Notes: generated by a model from the letters alone, not told the origin. Shown: positions 1-9,434, counted from the stretch's first letter. The stretch is 64,000 nucleotides of DNA from JBJXGE01 sp046154185 (GCA_046154185.1 JBJXGE010000009.1:186001-250000); one strand, 5' to 3'. Numbers and translations are program-made.

Positions 1-507
1 AGAGTCGCTGGTGGTGCGACTGTCGGGGGCTTTCTTCTCGTCACGACGACCGCAAATCCTCGACTGCTGGACTTGCTTCATTTCTTTCCGCTGTGGGGCC
101 AGATTCCCCGTCTGGCCCCAAGTTACTTTTCGGGCCCGGACTGTAGTACCTCAGAGATAGTCGTGACTGTCGTGACGGCCGAGTGAGGGCTCGCCGGTCG
201 TTCAGGGCGAGATCAGATTCTTTTGGTGTTCCACTCACGCGGCAAAATGGATGGTTGTTTCCCGGAAAAAAAATTGGATAATCACGCACGTGTGCTGAAC
301 AGCAGTAACTGAGTTTTCTCCTCGTTTGTGCCCCTCAAGTCCTCCGGGATTTGAGGGGCTTTTTTTTGGTTTCACTTTGGTGTGCCACGAGCGTCGGCCG
401 CCGCGGTCAGACTGAAAGTCCGAGAACTGACGCGCCGACGCGTCGTTCGGTAGATATTTTTTCGAAGGCGCAAGTTCTTGCGGCCGCGGGTAATCGCTCT
501 GGGCTTA
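1..507. other. Non-coding left edge with hairpins
   Basis: No gene is supported here. An open frame on the plus strand runs from the window edge to a TGA at 184-186 (61 codons); it could be the 3' end of a gene lying outside, but its translation is not recognisable. A perfect 9-bp inverted repeat lies at 95-103/111-119 and a 6-bp one at 429-434/439-444, just downstream of the dockerin-like gene. The strong terminator at 330-367 is listed separately. Confidence 0.4.
330..367 (+). terminator. Rho-independent terminator, plus strand
   Basis: A 13-bp stem (330-342 with 347-359, including one G-T wobble) closes on a four-base TCCG loop and is followed at once by eight T residues (360-367). This is a textbook intrinsic terminator for plus-strand transcription. 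On the minus strand no T tract follows, so it does not serve the dockerin-like gene. The plus-strand transcript it ends is not identified: either a gene beyond the left edge or a small RNA within 1-330. Confidence 0.85.
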
Positions 508-1692
508 CTACGTCGGGCCGCAGGGAATCGAATCCGCGGTCGAGTCGATTCCGAGATAGGGGAACGGCGGCGCCGGCGAAGCGCCGCCGGCGAAGAGGTA
601 ACTCAGCATCTGGGATGCGTCGAGTAAATCCAGGACTCCGTCATCGTTGAAATCTGCTGCGTCGAGACAGTTGAGCGTGACGGGTTGGCTCGCAAACAAG
701 TAGCCGAGCAACCCAATCGCATCTGACACATCGACCGCGCCATCCTCGGTGACATCGGCGCGCAGAAAGATCGAGTTTTCGTCGACGACAGGTATTTCAA
801 TGTCGTGCGTCTCCGGGTGTCGAGCAATATGTCCCGCAGCGACGATCTCATTACCGATCGTCAATCCCTGATCGGTGGGTTCGAAAGTCAGCGGAATCGT
901 TTCGCCGATCGTCAAGTCGGGAGAAAGCGTCAGATTCAAGGTGCCGAGTAACAGCTCCTGGCCGGGTGGAATCGTCGAGGCATCGTACGGCGGAAGAAAC
1001 TCAAGGATCACGTAGCCGAAGATATGTCCTGGATCGACGTTACTGACCTCTGAGATCGTGAGATCGGCATTCAGCGCGTTCGCCACGGAATTCTGAAACG
1101 TGATGGTTGCACCCAAAACTTTGTCTTCAGGAAAACGCACGCTGATCGTATAGCCCTCAAACGGGAAAAGCGCGTTGACGAAAATCGGCAACGAGAGGCT
1201 CCCCTGGCCTGGCTTCACCGCACGGCCCGGCCAGCCCGCATCGGCGGTGAAGAAAAAGACGTGGTCGACTTCGGTGCCGGCGCCAGCTCCAGGAAAAATC
1301 TCAACGCCGCAGTCTCCGAACGGGTCGGGAGTGGAATCGAAACCCGGGAGGGGATAAGGGCTGAGTTGCAGCGGTTCGGGAAAATCTGAAAAGAGGAGAC
1401 TCAGCATCGTGATGGCATCGGCGAGTTGGATGACGCCGTCGTCATTGAGATCCGCGGTGTCGGAACAAACTGGATTCGGACCCGCGAAGTACAAGTAATT
1501 CACAAAGTAGACAAGGTCGGTGATTGTCACTTCACCGTCGTGATTGAGGTCGCCTCGGACGAACGGAAAAACGATCTCGCCCGCGAGACAGCGCGAAGTC
1601 TTGCCGCCCGCAACGCTGATTACCAGGATCGCGACAGTGCAGCGGAGGATTTTGACGAGTCGTCCGCTCCAAAAGTCAGAACTTCGACGCAT
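508..1692 (-). CDS. Secreted dockerin-like / cohesin-like repeat protein
   Basis: This 394-residue protein has a hydrophobic signal-peptide-like segment at about 13-30. A first dockerin-like pair of EF-hand loops follows at 47-101 (GDLNHDGE and ADLNDDGV, each followed by a helix). The central region of about 155-300 is rich in beta-strand patterns and resembles a cohesin domain. A second EF-hand pair lies at 312-368 (ADVTEDGA, ADFNDDGV). Such duplicated calcium-loop modules are abundant in secreted proteins of planctomycetes. The start at 1692 is preferred because GGAG lies 9 bases upstream and the signal segment follows directly; the frame stays open 80 codons further upstream without a plausible start. 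Its role is unknown; cell-surface attachment or protein-protein binding is inference. It is transcribed alone, 475 bases downstream of the kinase gene. Confidence 0.8.
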   Translation of the reverse strand: MRRSSDFWSGRLVKILRCTVAILVISVAGGKTSRCLAGEIVFPFVRGDLNHDGEVTITDLVYFVNYLYFAGPNPVCSDTADLNDDGVIQLADAITMLSLLFSDFPEPLQLSPYPLPGFDSTPDPFGDCGVEIFPGAGAGTEVDHVFFFTADAGWPGRAVKPGQGSLSLPIFVNALFPFEGYTISVRFPEDKVLGATITFQNSVANALNADLTISEVSNVDPGHIFGYVILEFLPPYDASTIPPGQELLLGTLNLTLSPDLTIGETIPLTFEPTDQGLTIGNEIVAAGHIARHPETHDIEIPVVDENSIFLRADVTEDGAVDVSDAIGLLGYLFASQPVTLNCLDAADFNDDGVLDLLDASQMLSYLFAGGASPAPPFPYLGIDSTADSIPCGPT

Positions 1693-2166
1693 CTTGGCGA
1701 TCTCCAAAAAAAGGATGAGCCTTGACATGCGAGCCGACGAAAAAGTCATTAGTAGCTCGAGCAAAGGAAGTATCCGGGATAAGAACTGGCGACACAACCC
1801 ATAGCCCGAAAAGCTGGCGCAAAAATCGCGTGATGAACTTAGGGGGAGGTCCACCCTCTCCTCGTTTATTTGAGACAGTCGCCTCTTGACCCGCCCAAAT
1901 CGCTCGCGCGATTTGAGAAACCAATGCGGCAAGCACAGCCCCTGGGTCTACCTCACCCCTAAGGATCACGTGTCGCTCGGTTCGCCAGAACCAATCGACA
2001 ACCGCGTAGGGCACTTATCGTGCCGGTGCGTGTTGCTCGTCGAATTCTTCGATAACTGACAGCTGATTGGTGGGTTGCGCAATGAGCGCGCGCGCCGAAC
2101 CTCGTTTGCTGGTCGGCGAGTGGAAAGCCCTTGTTACAGGAGGGGCGCTGACCACGGAAAAATAAT
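1693..2166. other. Intergenic region with a perfect palindrome
   Basis: No coding region is supported. A perfect 8-bp inverted repeat lies at 1896-1903/1908-1915; on the minus strand its loop reads GCGA, a GNRA tetraloop. It sits about 205 bases upstream of the dockerin-like gene start on the same strand. No T tract follows, so it is not an obvious intrinsic terminator for the upstream kinase gene. I see no convincing promoter hexamers. Confidence 0.4.
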
Positions 2167-5100
2167 TCACAGTGCGGTTAATCCTAGTTTTTGTAGCAGG
2201 TTGAGCAAGTGGCGACGTGTCAAGCCGAGCGCCTTGGCGGTCCGAGCGTGGTTTCCGCCATGAGCGCGCAGGCTCGCAAGCACGAGTCGACGCTGAAACT
2301 CGGCGGTCGCCTCCCGCCAGGAAAGCGATTCCAATCCCGTCGAGTCGGTATCGCGCTCAAAGACCTGACGAGCCAGTTCTGGGCTGATCGTCGCAACCTC
2401 CGCGACCATCCAGCGCTGTACCACATTCCCCAGTTCGCGAACGTTTCCGGGCCAATAGTATTGCCCGAGTATCTTGAGCGTCTCCAACGGGACCGCCGGA
2501 GTTGGCTTGTTGTTGCGCCGGCCGTGGCAGGCGAGATGCACTTCAAGCAGCGCCGCGATGTCGCCTCGTCGATCTCGCAACGGCGGGAGCTGAATCTCAA
2601 AGCCTTGCACTCGATAGTAGAGATCGGCGCGCAATGCGCCGCGATCGACCGCGTCGCGTGGGCTCGATCCCATGAGCACGATGAGGCGCGCTGAGAAATC
2701 GAGTTCGTCAATCCCACCGACGGGTCGATACCGGCGCGATTCCAACACGCGCAGCAGGCGAACCTGCAAGGACATGGGCATCGCATCGAGTTGGTCGAGC
2801 ACCAACGTCCCCGCGCCGCTGCGGGCCAAAATGCCCGGATAATCGCGATGAGCGTCCGTGAAGGCGCCTCGACAGAATCCGAAGAGTTCCGCCTCCAACA
2901 ACGGCTCCGGCAGCGCGGAGCAATTTTCCACCACGAACGGTTCGGCGCGGCGTGGACTCGCGTCGTGAAGTCGACGCGATAATCGGCTCTTGCCGGTACC
3001 GCTCTCGCCGAAAATGATGAGCGGCAAATCAGATCGCGACCAGATCGGCAGCGTCTTCTCGATTTGTCGCATGACGGGCGAAATGCCGACCCACGGTACT
3101 TCAGCGCCGACGTCGTCCGGAGGCAGCCCGTTGAGCGCTTGCCGACGGGATTCGAGTTGATCGGTGATCTGTTCCGTGCGGTGGCTTTGGCGCGATTGCA
3201 GATTTTCTTCGCGCAGGCGTTCGAGCTGCGTCCGCTGTTCTTCCACAACGCGCAGGCGCCCTTCCGCAAGCCATCGGTAGGCGACGAGCGCCGCCGCTTC
3301 CTCCAACTCATGCAAGTTTTCACGAACGTGAATTGGCGCGTTGAGTGGTGTTTCGAGCGCGAGTAGGGAGGTCAATTGCGCCCCCAGCCGAAGTGGAAGA
3401 TACACACTCAAACCTGCGGCGGATTGTCGAGATTCACATTTCGTGATTGGCCCGCTGTACGCGCCAGGCCGCTTCACTTCGATCGGCGGTGAGAGGAGGG
3501 AAGGCACGGCGCCGTCGTGCTCGGCCAAGAGCCACGGCCGTTCGTCGCTGAACAGAACCCACTCGATTCGGCTTGCTTGCCAGCGCAAGCGTAAGGCTTC
3601 GAGCTGTTCGAGCACGCGAGCTTCTGCCCAATCCAGGGCGACATGTCGCAGCTCCAAATCGTGTTGTTTCGAGGTCTCAGTTTCAGTCAGCCACTCGCGA
3701 GAGGCGGGGATGATTTCCATGCGCCGAATGAGCGGTTCGATCGCACCTCGATAACGCTTGCGCACGCTGGCCAATAGCCGTGCGGATTCTTCTATGGCTG
3801 GTAGGGCGCCGGTTGCGATTTCGCGTTCCGTTGCAGTTTGTGCGTCCTCAATGCACCGCAAATGCAGCAACAGTGCGCCGAGTTGCTCCTCGACAATTTG
3901 ATAGTCGCGCGCCGTGCGATAACAATTTTGCAATTCGGCGTACCAGGACGCGGACGGTCGTTTTTGCGTCGCAGAGAAAACCCGATAGTCGAGGCGCAGG
4001 CGTTGAATTGTGCAGCAGATCTTGGAAATCGCCGGACACGGGTCGACCGCGGCCCACTTTTCCGCACGCGCGATCAGCCTGCGCGCAAGTTCCACTGCAC
4101 CGTTGTCCTCGACGATGCGGGCCATACCGGCAATTGCGCGGCTCGTGTAGTAGCTACGATGCGACCGAATCGACAGTTTGCAACTGTTCGCCCAGTCGCG
4201 CAGCGCGGCCGGTTTTCGGCCGCACAACCAGTTGAGTTCGCCACGAAACGCAAAGAGTATGGCATCGCCGCGAAACGTGTCCGCGCCGAGCTGTATCTTC
4301 ATCGCCAGCTCGAAGAGCCGTGCCGCTCTGTCGTAGGCGCCAAGCCGGACCGCAACCGCCGCCATGCCGATTCGCGCACGGCGCTCGAGCGCCGGGTCGT
4401 GCGAGCGACGGGCGATTCGCAAGACTTCCAATCGATATCGGTACGCGCGATTTGGCGCGCCCAACAGGACCATGAGCTCGCCCAGATTGGAGTAGATTCC
4501 CGCGAGCGCGGGATAATTTCGTGTGCGCAACGCCGCGCGCACACCCTGTAAGCACGTGCGAGTCGCGCGCAAAAACTCGCCGCGATCGCGCTGAATCGCG
4601 CCGAGCCCGAGTACGATGTGAGGCAGCAAACGCTGATTGCCTTCGCGCAATGCCGCCTTATGAACGGCGCGATAGACCGCGAGTGCCGCATCGGTCCGTC
4701 GCAAGTGATAAAGCATCCCGGCGAGATTCACCTCGAGAACCCGCGAGTTCGGAGCGAGACCGGCCAAGCGGGCGTACCGAATCGCGAGTCTCAACAGTCG
4801 TTCGCCGCGCACGTAGTCGCCGCGGCTACGTGCATGACCGGCGAGTCCCGACAACGCCGCGACAACTTCCGCCGCGCCGTCGCGACCGAGCCGACGAGCT
4901 GTTCGTAGCGCATACTCGAACAGGGGAACTGCGCCGCCGATGTCTCCAGTCTCGTACAGGAGGCTCGCGAGTTTGTGAACCAGTGCGGGTTGACAGTTGA
5001 GCCGTTCTACCGCTGCAACGGGGTGCTCGCCGAGCAGCGCGGCGAGTCGAGACTTTGCGTTTTCGGATTGGCCAACTCGCAATGAAAGTCGAATCGCATC

Positions 5101-7218
5101 GACCACGATTTCGAGATCGAGGACTCGCGAGTCCGGTCGGAGTGCGAGTTCCAAGCACTCGAGAGCTTTGGTCGGCTGGCCGGCGTGCTCCAAGATCTGC
5201 GCGGCCAAATGACCTTCCCGCGCTTCAACGCCGCCCAGCCGCCAATCACTTGCGAGCAAATGCTCGGCCGCCTGTGCGGCCCGTCCGGTGTGGAATAACG
5301 CCGCCAGCCAATCCCACCATTTCTCGGAACGCTGAATCGGATTGCGGCCATCCCCGGCGAGGCAAGTCCCCTCCAGTTCGCGCCATCGATGCGTGGACCT
5401 CAGATTCGCGCGGAGCTCTCGAGCGGCGGCTTGGTTGCCATCCGCCTCCGCCCGCAGGAAACTCGCGATCCACGCCGCGTCCGAGCCGATCTTCGCTTCC
5501 CAAATCTCGGCGAGCCGGCGCAGCGTCGGCCCAAGATTCGGTGCCGCTGAATTCGCGAGTGCTGATTCGGCGACCGTCGGAGCCAGCCACAAGTCGGGAT
5601 AGGTACCTTCGAAATGCAACAGCGAGTTCGCCGCCGGCGCAGAAGCGATTTGCCAAAATTGTTCGGCGGACCAATCGAGCGCAGCTAGGAGCACGGACAA
5701 GGGCATACGAGCGGGGATCGCGCGCAGGAGCGGTGAGAGTTGTTGCAACTCCGTCGACTGCGGGAGATCGGCAACGTCCCCTCCAGTTCGATTCGGCACG
5801 CCGAGCGCAGCAGCAATGATTCGCGCAGGAATTCCCTGCGTCTTTGTGCGGTCTCCGTTCAAACTCGAAGCGCTTCGATCGACCTGACACTCGTAAGCCA
5901 ACTGGTCACTCGCCGCTCGACTCAAGGGCGGCAACATCTCGACCGACACGCGCAGTCCGTGAGCCTCAAACTGTTGCATGACGACCCGCGGCGAAAACGA
6001 GGATCCGGAGGAGCGCAACCCGATGAGACACTTGGCAGCCACGAGTCGAAGCGATTCGCGCAGACCGGCAAACCAACGCGCGACGTTTTGCCGACCCATC
6101 GCAAGATCGGGCGGCAGGTCGTCGACAATGAGGAGGCTTCGTTCGTACGCGCCCCCAAGAAACCGTTCAGCTTGCTGGATGCTCTCCGCGCTCAGACCAC
6201 CGGCTGCGTTGTCGGCAGCGATTTCAAAAACAGGAATGCCGTGAAAACGCGCGAGGCCTGCAGCGACGGACAAAAGCCGCGTCTTGCCGATACCCGGAGG
6301 TCCACAAAACAGCCGAGCATCTTCGCTAGTCGTTCCCGCGGCCGTGATCCAGTCGCGTAGTCCGGCAACGAGCTGCTCGCGACCGACAAATTGCGGTGGC
6401 GTGTCGCGGCTTTCCCAAAAATCCTCGCTTACACGAAGTGTCGCCACGAGCGCCTCCGCGTCGAGCGGGCGATCTGCCGGACTTGGCGACAACGCGCTCA
6501 AAACGAAGTTGCGAAGCCGTGACGGCGGCGGATGCACGCAGCGCTGCAAAGCGTTATTCCGATCACCGGTCGCGTGCCAGCGGCGCCATTCAGCGGCGCC
6601 GCCGGTCATGGGCAACGAGCCGCACAAACATTCGAGCGCGATCATTCCAACTGAGTAGATGTCGCTGGTCTTACTGGGTGGTGTACCTTCCCAGATTTCC
6701 GGCGCGGTATAGGGCCACGTCCCGCGCGGCGACTGATCGACGAAGTTTGGTGCCAACGGCGCCGCGGCGCCCAAGTCGATAACGCGCATTTCGTGACGGG
6801 GACGCAGCGTGTACAAAACGTGCGCTGGCTTCAGATCGCCATGGCAAACACCCGCGTGATTCAGGTACACGAGCACGCGCAACAACTCGGCGAGGAGATT
6901 TTCGAACAGCTCCCACGAAAACGGTGAGAGGTGCGTCATCGGTTCGCCAGGAAAGTACTCCGTTGTGAAGAACGAACGCCGTGTTCCCTCGTCGTCCGCA
7001 ATTGTGCCCGTGTCGAACACGCGCGCTAAGGAGCGATGCCGGAGCTGGAGTAACCGCTTAAACTCGGCCGGTGGCGAATCACCGGCGTCCGACTTGAGGA
7101 GCTTCAATGCCTGCAAAACTTCGCCGCGATACAGGTCGTGGACGAGATAAACCGTCCCTTCACCACCGCTTCCGATGGTCTGCAACAACCGATAGCGTTC
7201 ACTGAGCTGAAACCCCAT
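2167..7218 (-). CDS. Ser/Thr kinase-AAA-TPR-GAF-sigma54 activator fusion
   Basis: A one-protein signalling relay of about 1,683 residues. Residue numbers count from an alternative GTG at 7239. In order: a protein kinase domain (about 13-275; Gly-rich loop GSGGEGTVY, catalytic loop HGDLKPAH, DLG, APE); an AAA module with P-loop GPPGIGKT near 313; a long helical TPR-like stretch (about 540-1080); a GAF-like domain (about 1170-1330); a coiled coil; a sigma54-type AAA+ domain (about 1390-1610; GESGTGKS, GAFTDA, RADLYYR, WPGNVREL); and a Fis-type helix-turn-helix at the C-terminus. The architecture implies kinase- and ligand-controlled activation of sigma54 promoters. Two active-site positions depart from consensus: the catalytic-loop Asn is His140 and the Walker B Glu is Gln1483, so either enzyme activity may be weak or lost. 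ATG at 7218 is preferred because AAGGGG lies upstream and the kinase fold begins at once. Confidence 0.9.
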   Translation of the reverse strand: MGFQLSERYRLLQTIGSGGEGTVYLVHDLYRGEVLQALKLLKSDAGDSPPAEFKRLLQLRHRSLARVFDTGTIADDEGTRRSFFTTEYFPGEPMTHLSPFSWELFENLLAELLRVLVYLNHAGVCHGDLKPAHVLYTLRPRHEMRVIDLGAAAPLAPNFVDQSPRGTWPYTAPEIWEGTPPSKTSDIYSVGMIALECLCGSLPMTGGAAEWRRWHATGDRNNALQRCVHPPPSRLRNFVLSALSPSPADRPLDAEALVATLRVSEDFWESRDTPPQFVGREQLVAGLRDWITAAGTTSEDARLFCGPPGIGKTRLLSVAAGLARFHGIPVFEIAADNAAGGLSAESIQQAERFLGGAYERSLLIVDDLPPDLAMGRQNVARWFAGLRESLRLVAAKCLIGLRSSGSSFSPRVVMQQFEAHGLRVSVEMLPPLSRAASDQLAYECQVDRSASSLNGDRTKTQGIPARIIAAALGVPNRTGGDVADLPQSTELQQLSPLLRAIPARMPLSVLLAALDWSAEQFWQIASAPAANSLLHFEGTYPDLWLAPTVAESALANSAAPNLGPTLRRLAEIWEAKIGSDAAWIASFLRAEADGNQAAARELRANLRSTHRWRELEGTCLAGDGRNPIQRSEKWWDWLAALFHTGRAAQAAEHLLASDWRLGGVEAREGHLAAQILEHAGQPTKALECLELALRPDSRVLDLEIVVDAIRLSLRVGQSENAKSRLAALLGEHPVAAVERLNCQPALVHKLASLLYETGDIGGAVPLFEYALRTARRLGRDGAAEVVAALSGLAGHARSRGDYVRGERLLRLAIRYARLAGLAPNSRVLEVNLAGMLYHLRRTDAALAVYRAVHKAALREGNQRLLPHIVLGLGAIQRDRGEFLRATRTCLQGVRAALRTRNYPALAGIYSNLGELMVLLGAPNRAYRYRLEVLRIARRSHDPALERRARIGMAAVAVRLGAYDRAARLFELAMKIQLGADTFRGDAILFAFRGELNWLCGRKPAALRDWANSCKLSIRSHRSYYTSRAIAGMARIVEDNGAVELARRLIARAEKWAAVDPCPAISKICCTIQRLRLDYRVFSATQKRPSASWYAELQNCYRTARDYQIVEEQLGALLLHLRCIEDAQTATEREIATGALPAIEESARLLASVRKRYRGAIEPLIRRMEIIPASREWLTETETSKQHDLELRHVALDWAEARVLEQLEALRLRWQASRIEWVLFSDERPWLLAEHDGAVPSLLSPPIEVKRPGAYSGPITKCESRQSAAGLSVYLPLRLGAQLTSLLALETPLNAPIHVRENLHELEEAAALVAYRWLAEGRLRVVEEQRTQLERLREENLQSRQSHRTEQITDQLESRRQALNGLPPDDVGAEVPWVGISPVMRQIEKTLPIWSRSDLPLIIFGESGTGKSRLSRRLHDASPRRAEPFVVENCSALPEPLLEAELFGFCRGAFTDAHRDYPGILARSGAGTLVLDQLDAMPMSLQVRLLRVLESRRYRPVGGIDELDFSARLIVLMGSSPRDAVDRGALRADLYYRVQGFEIQLPPLRDRRGDIAALLEVHLACHGRRNNKPTPAVPLETLKILGQYYWPGNVRELGNVVQRWMVAEVATISPELARQVFERDTDSTGLESLSWREATAEFQRRLVLASLRAHGGNHARTAKALGLTRRHLLNLLQKLGLTAL

Positions 7219-7365
7219 CCGTGCGCGGGTCCCCTTCACTCAACCGTCGATCCCCAGCGTTTTTCCGAGCCCCACCTCTCCTGTGCGAGGCTGTCGGCGT
7301 AGACATTGTAGTCTTATGTATCGTGGGCGGCAGGGCAGATTCCGCCCCAGGAGTCACTTCAGCCA

Positions 7366-8787
7366 ATGTCGAGCCTTCGTGACCGCATTCGCATCGAGTT
7401 GAGCGCCGACCGCATGGAGGCGCGTGTTTCGGTGACGGGAGCGTTTCCGTCGTCGCGGCCGCGTTTCAAAGAACTCGCGGCGTATCTCGAAGCTAGCGGA
7501 GTCCGTTACGGCACCGACGCAGTCGCACTCGAGTTGTTTTGGAATTCGTGGCGGCGAGATGAAAAGCCGCAGGATGTTGTCGTGGCGATCGGCACGCCGC
7601 CGGTTTTCGGTCAGCCGCGCAAAATCCTCCGGCTGCCGCCGCCGCCACGCACGGGAGCACGAGCGCTTGAACTGCTGCCTCTCTTCGTGAAGGAATCCGA
7701 AGCCGTTTTCGAGATCGTGGACGGAACGCTCGGACAATCGGGTCGAGACGTCACGGATCACCCGGTTCCAGTGCCCGCAGATCCCACCGCTGCGACGCTG
7801 ACCGCCGGCGCCGGCATTCGGGTTGACGGTGGAAAGTGGTTTGCGGCGCGCGACGGTTTTCTGGCCGAAATCGACGGCGCAATCGAAGTCTCAGAGACTT
7901 TGCTGCACAACTACGACTTGCCGAGCGGCGACTATCAATGGCACGGCGACGCGCGTATCAGCGGCGATATTCGGTCGGGCGTCGCACTCGACATCGGCGG
8001 TGCGTTGCGAATCACCGGGAACGTCGAAGATGGCGTGAAGATCTCGTGCGGCGGCAACTTGGTCGTCGAGCAGTGCGTGCGCGGTTCCGGCACGATTCTC
8101 AATGGGCACAGTTCGATCACGGTAGGGAAGATCGATGGAGCGACCATCCTGGCCGAGCAGGATGTGGAGATTCGACAAGGCGCGGTGCTCGCGTCGATCT
8201 GCACGCATGGGCGCCTGCTCGCCGATTCGGCCGGCTGCCGACTCTCCGGTTCGCGCATCGAAGCCTTGGCGGGCGCGCGCATCGAGAGTATCGAGCGGCA
8301 CGCGACGCAACGCACGACCATTTCGGTCGGCATAACGGGTTGGCTCGACGAGGAGCATCGCGCGCTCGAAGAGGAGATTCGGCGTTGGGAGCACTACTAT
8401 TCGAAGCTCTACGAGGACTTCGCCGCGGAGTTTCGTGAATTGCTCTCCGACCGCGCTCTCATCCACAGAATTACGGCGGATTCGCGGGGGCGATTCGAGC
8501 TCGCGCAGGCCAAAGTTCTGAGCGAGCAGGCGCGGATCGACCGCCGCATTTCCGAGATCCGCTCCTTGCAATCGGAAATGCAAAAGCGGCGGCAGCGCGA
8601 CGAATCGGCGACGATCTCGATCGCGGGCGTCGTGGATGCGGAATGCAAGCTCTCGATCCGCGGCAAGACCTATGCAGCGCCCGAGCGCATCCGACCGAAC
8701 ACGACGCTGTGCGTGCTTCCACCGGCCGGCCGGATCCACGCCGTGCCGCGTGCGATCTTTGAGTCATCCGAAATGTCAGTCAAGTAA
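7366..8787 (+). CDS. FapA / DUF342-family polymer-forming protein
   Basis: This 473-residue protein has the FapA (DUF342) layout. The N-terminal alpha/beta part (about 1-150) includes a segment ending in SGVRYGTD, typical of the family. A right-handed beta-helix-like run of Gly-rich repeats follows (about 185-320; patterns such as GDARISGDIRSG and GNVEDGVKI). Next comes a long charged coiled coil (about 325-415) and a short C-terminal beta region. Family members are linked to flagellar assembly or to cytoplasmic and envelope scaffolds; no flagellar gene lies nearby, so the role is open. AGGAG sits 12 bases before the ATG. It is divergent from the kinase/sigma54 gene, with about 130 bases between them that could hold both promoters. 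Confidence 0.8.
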   Translation: MSSLRDRIRIELSADRMEARVSVTGAFPSSRPRFKELAAYLEASGVRYGTDAVALELFWNSWRRDEKPQDVVVAIGTPPVFGQPRKILRLPPPPRTGARALELLPLFVKESEAVFEIVDGTLGQSGRDVTDHPVPVPADPTAATLTAGAGIRVDGGKWFAARDGFLAEIDGAIEVSETLLHNYDLPSGDYQWHGDARISGDIRSGVALDIGGALRITGNVEDGVKISCGGNLVVEQCVRGSGTILNGHSSITVGKIDGATILAEQDVEIRQGAVLASICTHGRLLADSAGCRLSGSRIEALAGARIESIERHATQRTTISVGITGWLDEEHRALEEEIRRWEHYYSKLYEDFAAEFRELLSDRALIHRITADSRGRFELAQAKVLSEQARIDRRISEIRSLQSEMQKRRQRDESATISIAGVVDAECKLSIRGKTYAAPERIRPNTTLCVLPPAGRIHAVPRAIFESSEMSVK

Positions 8788-8912
8788 CGAGAATCGCGCC
8801 CGGAACCAGTAAAGCGCGTCAAGGCTGCAATCCACAAGCAAGTCGTTGGCGGCTACACTACGCAGCTCGATCGCTTGACGATTCGACCGCGTGAGATTTT
8901 TCCGGAGGCCGA

Positions 8913-9434
8913 ATGGCGGTTGCTGACGAGTCCACTAGACCTTCCCAACATCGACCCATGAACCTCGACGAATTGAACGCGTGTGTCGAGCGGCGGCGGC
9001 GGCGCGGCGAGCGCCTTGTGCTCACGAACGGCTGTTTTGATTTGCTCCATGTGGGTCACATCCGATCGCTCGAAGCGGCCCGAACTCAAGGTGATTACCT
9101 GGTCGTCTGCATCAACTCAGACGCCTCGGTGCGAGCCGCGAAAGGCCCGGATCGACCGATCTTTCCCGAACTGGAACGCGCCGAATTACTGCTGGCCTTG
9201 CGAGCCGTAGATTATGTCTATATCTTCACCGAACCCACGGTGGATCGTGTTCTTTTGGCGTTACGACCCGAGGTCTATGCCAAAGGTACTGACTACACTC
9301 CCGACAACATTCCGGAAGCGCCAACAGTCGCCGCATACGGGGGAGCGATCGCCATAGTTGGCGACGAGAAATGCCATTCGACTCGAGCGACGCTTGCGCG
9401 CATAAGACAGAAAAAGGCTTCCGATGATTCGTGA
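8913..9434 (+). CDS. RfaE2-type sugar-phosphate nucleotidyltransferase
   Basis: A 173-residue cytidylyltransferase-fold enzyme matching the C-terminal half of HldE/RfaE. That domain adenylates D-glycero-beta-D-manno-heptose 1-phosphate to make ADP-heptose for lipopolysaccharide. The nucleotide-binding motif HVGH lies at 46-49 after the typical TNGCFDLL segment, and the motif KGTDYTP lies in the C-terminal part. GGAGG is 4 bases before the ATG at 8913, which fixes this start over the internal Met at 8958. The stop overlaps the start of gmd by 11 bases, so the genes are probably co-translated. No heptose kinase domain is fused or adjacent. Adenylyl transfer to heptose is inferred from family, and another sugar phosphate is possible. 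Confidence 0.85.
   Translation: MAVADESTRPSQHRPMNLDELNACVERRRRRGERLVLTNGCFDLLHVGHIRSLEAARTQGDYLVVCINSDASVRAAKGPDRPIFPELERAELLLALRAVDYVYIFTEPTVDRVLLALRPEVYAKGTDYTPDNIPEAPTVAAYGGAIAIVGDEKCHSTRATLARIRQKKASDDS

Noticed and set aside
1676..2014. 112-codon open frame on the minus strand upstream of the dockerin-like gene
   Set aside because: It overlaps the supported start and signal peptide of that gene, has no ribosome site and its translation has no recognisable features.
2220..3323. Long alternative frame (367 codons) inside the kinase/sigma54 gene
   Set aside because: It is on the same strand but out of frame with a gene carrying clear AAA+ and helix-turn-helix motifs. Its Arg/Ser-rich composition is typical of frame shadows in G+C-rich DNA.
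7240..7365. Promoter pair in the gap between the kinase and FapA-like genes
   Set aside because: A TACAAT-like -10 occurs on the minus strand but without an acceptable -35 at 16-18 bases, so no call is made.
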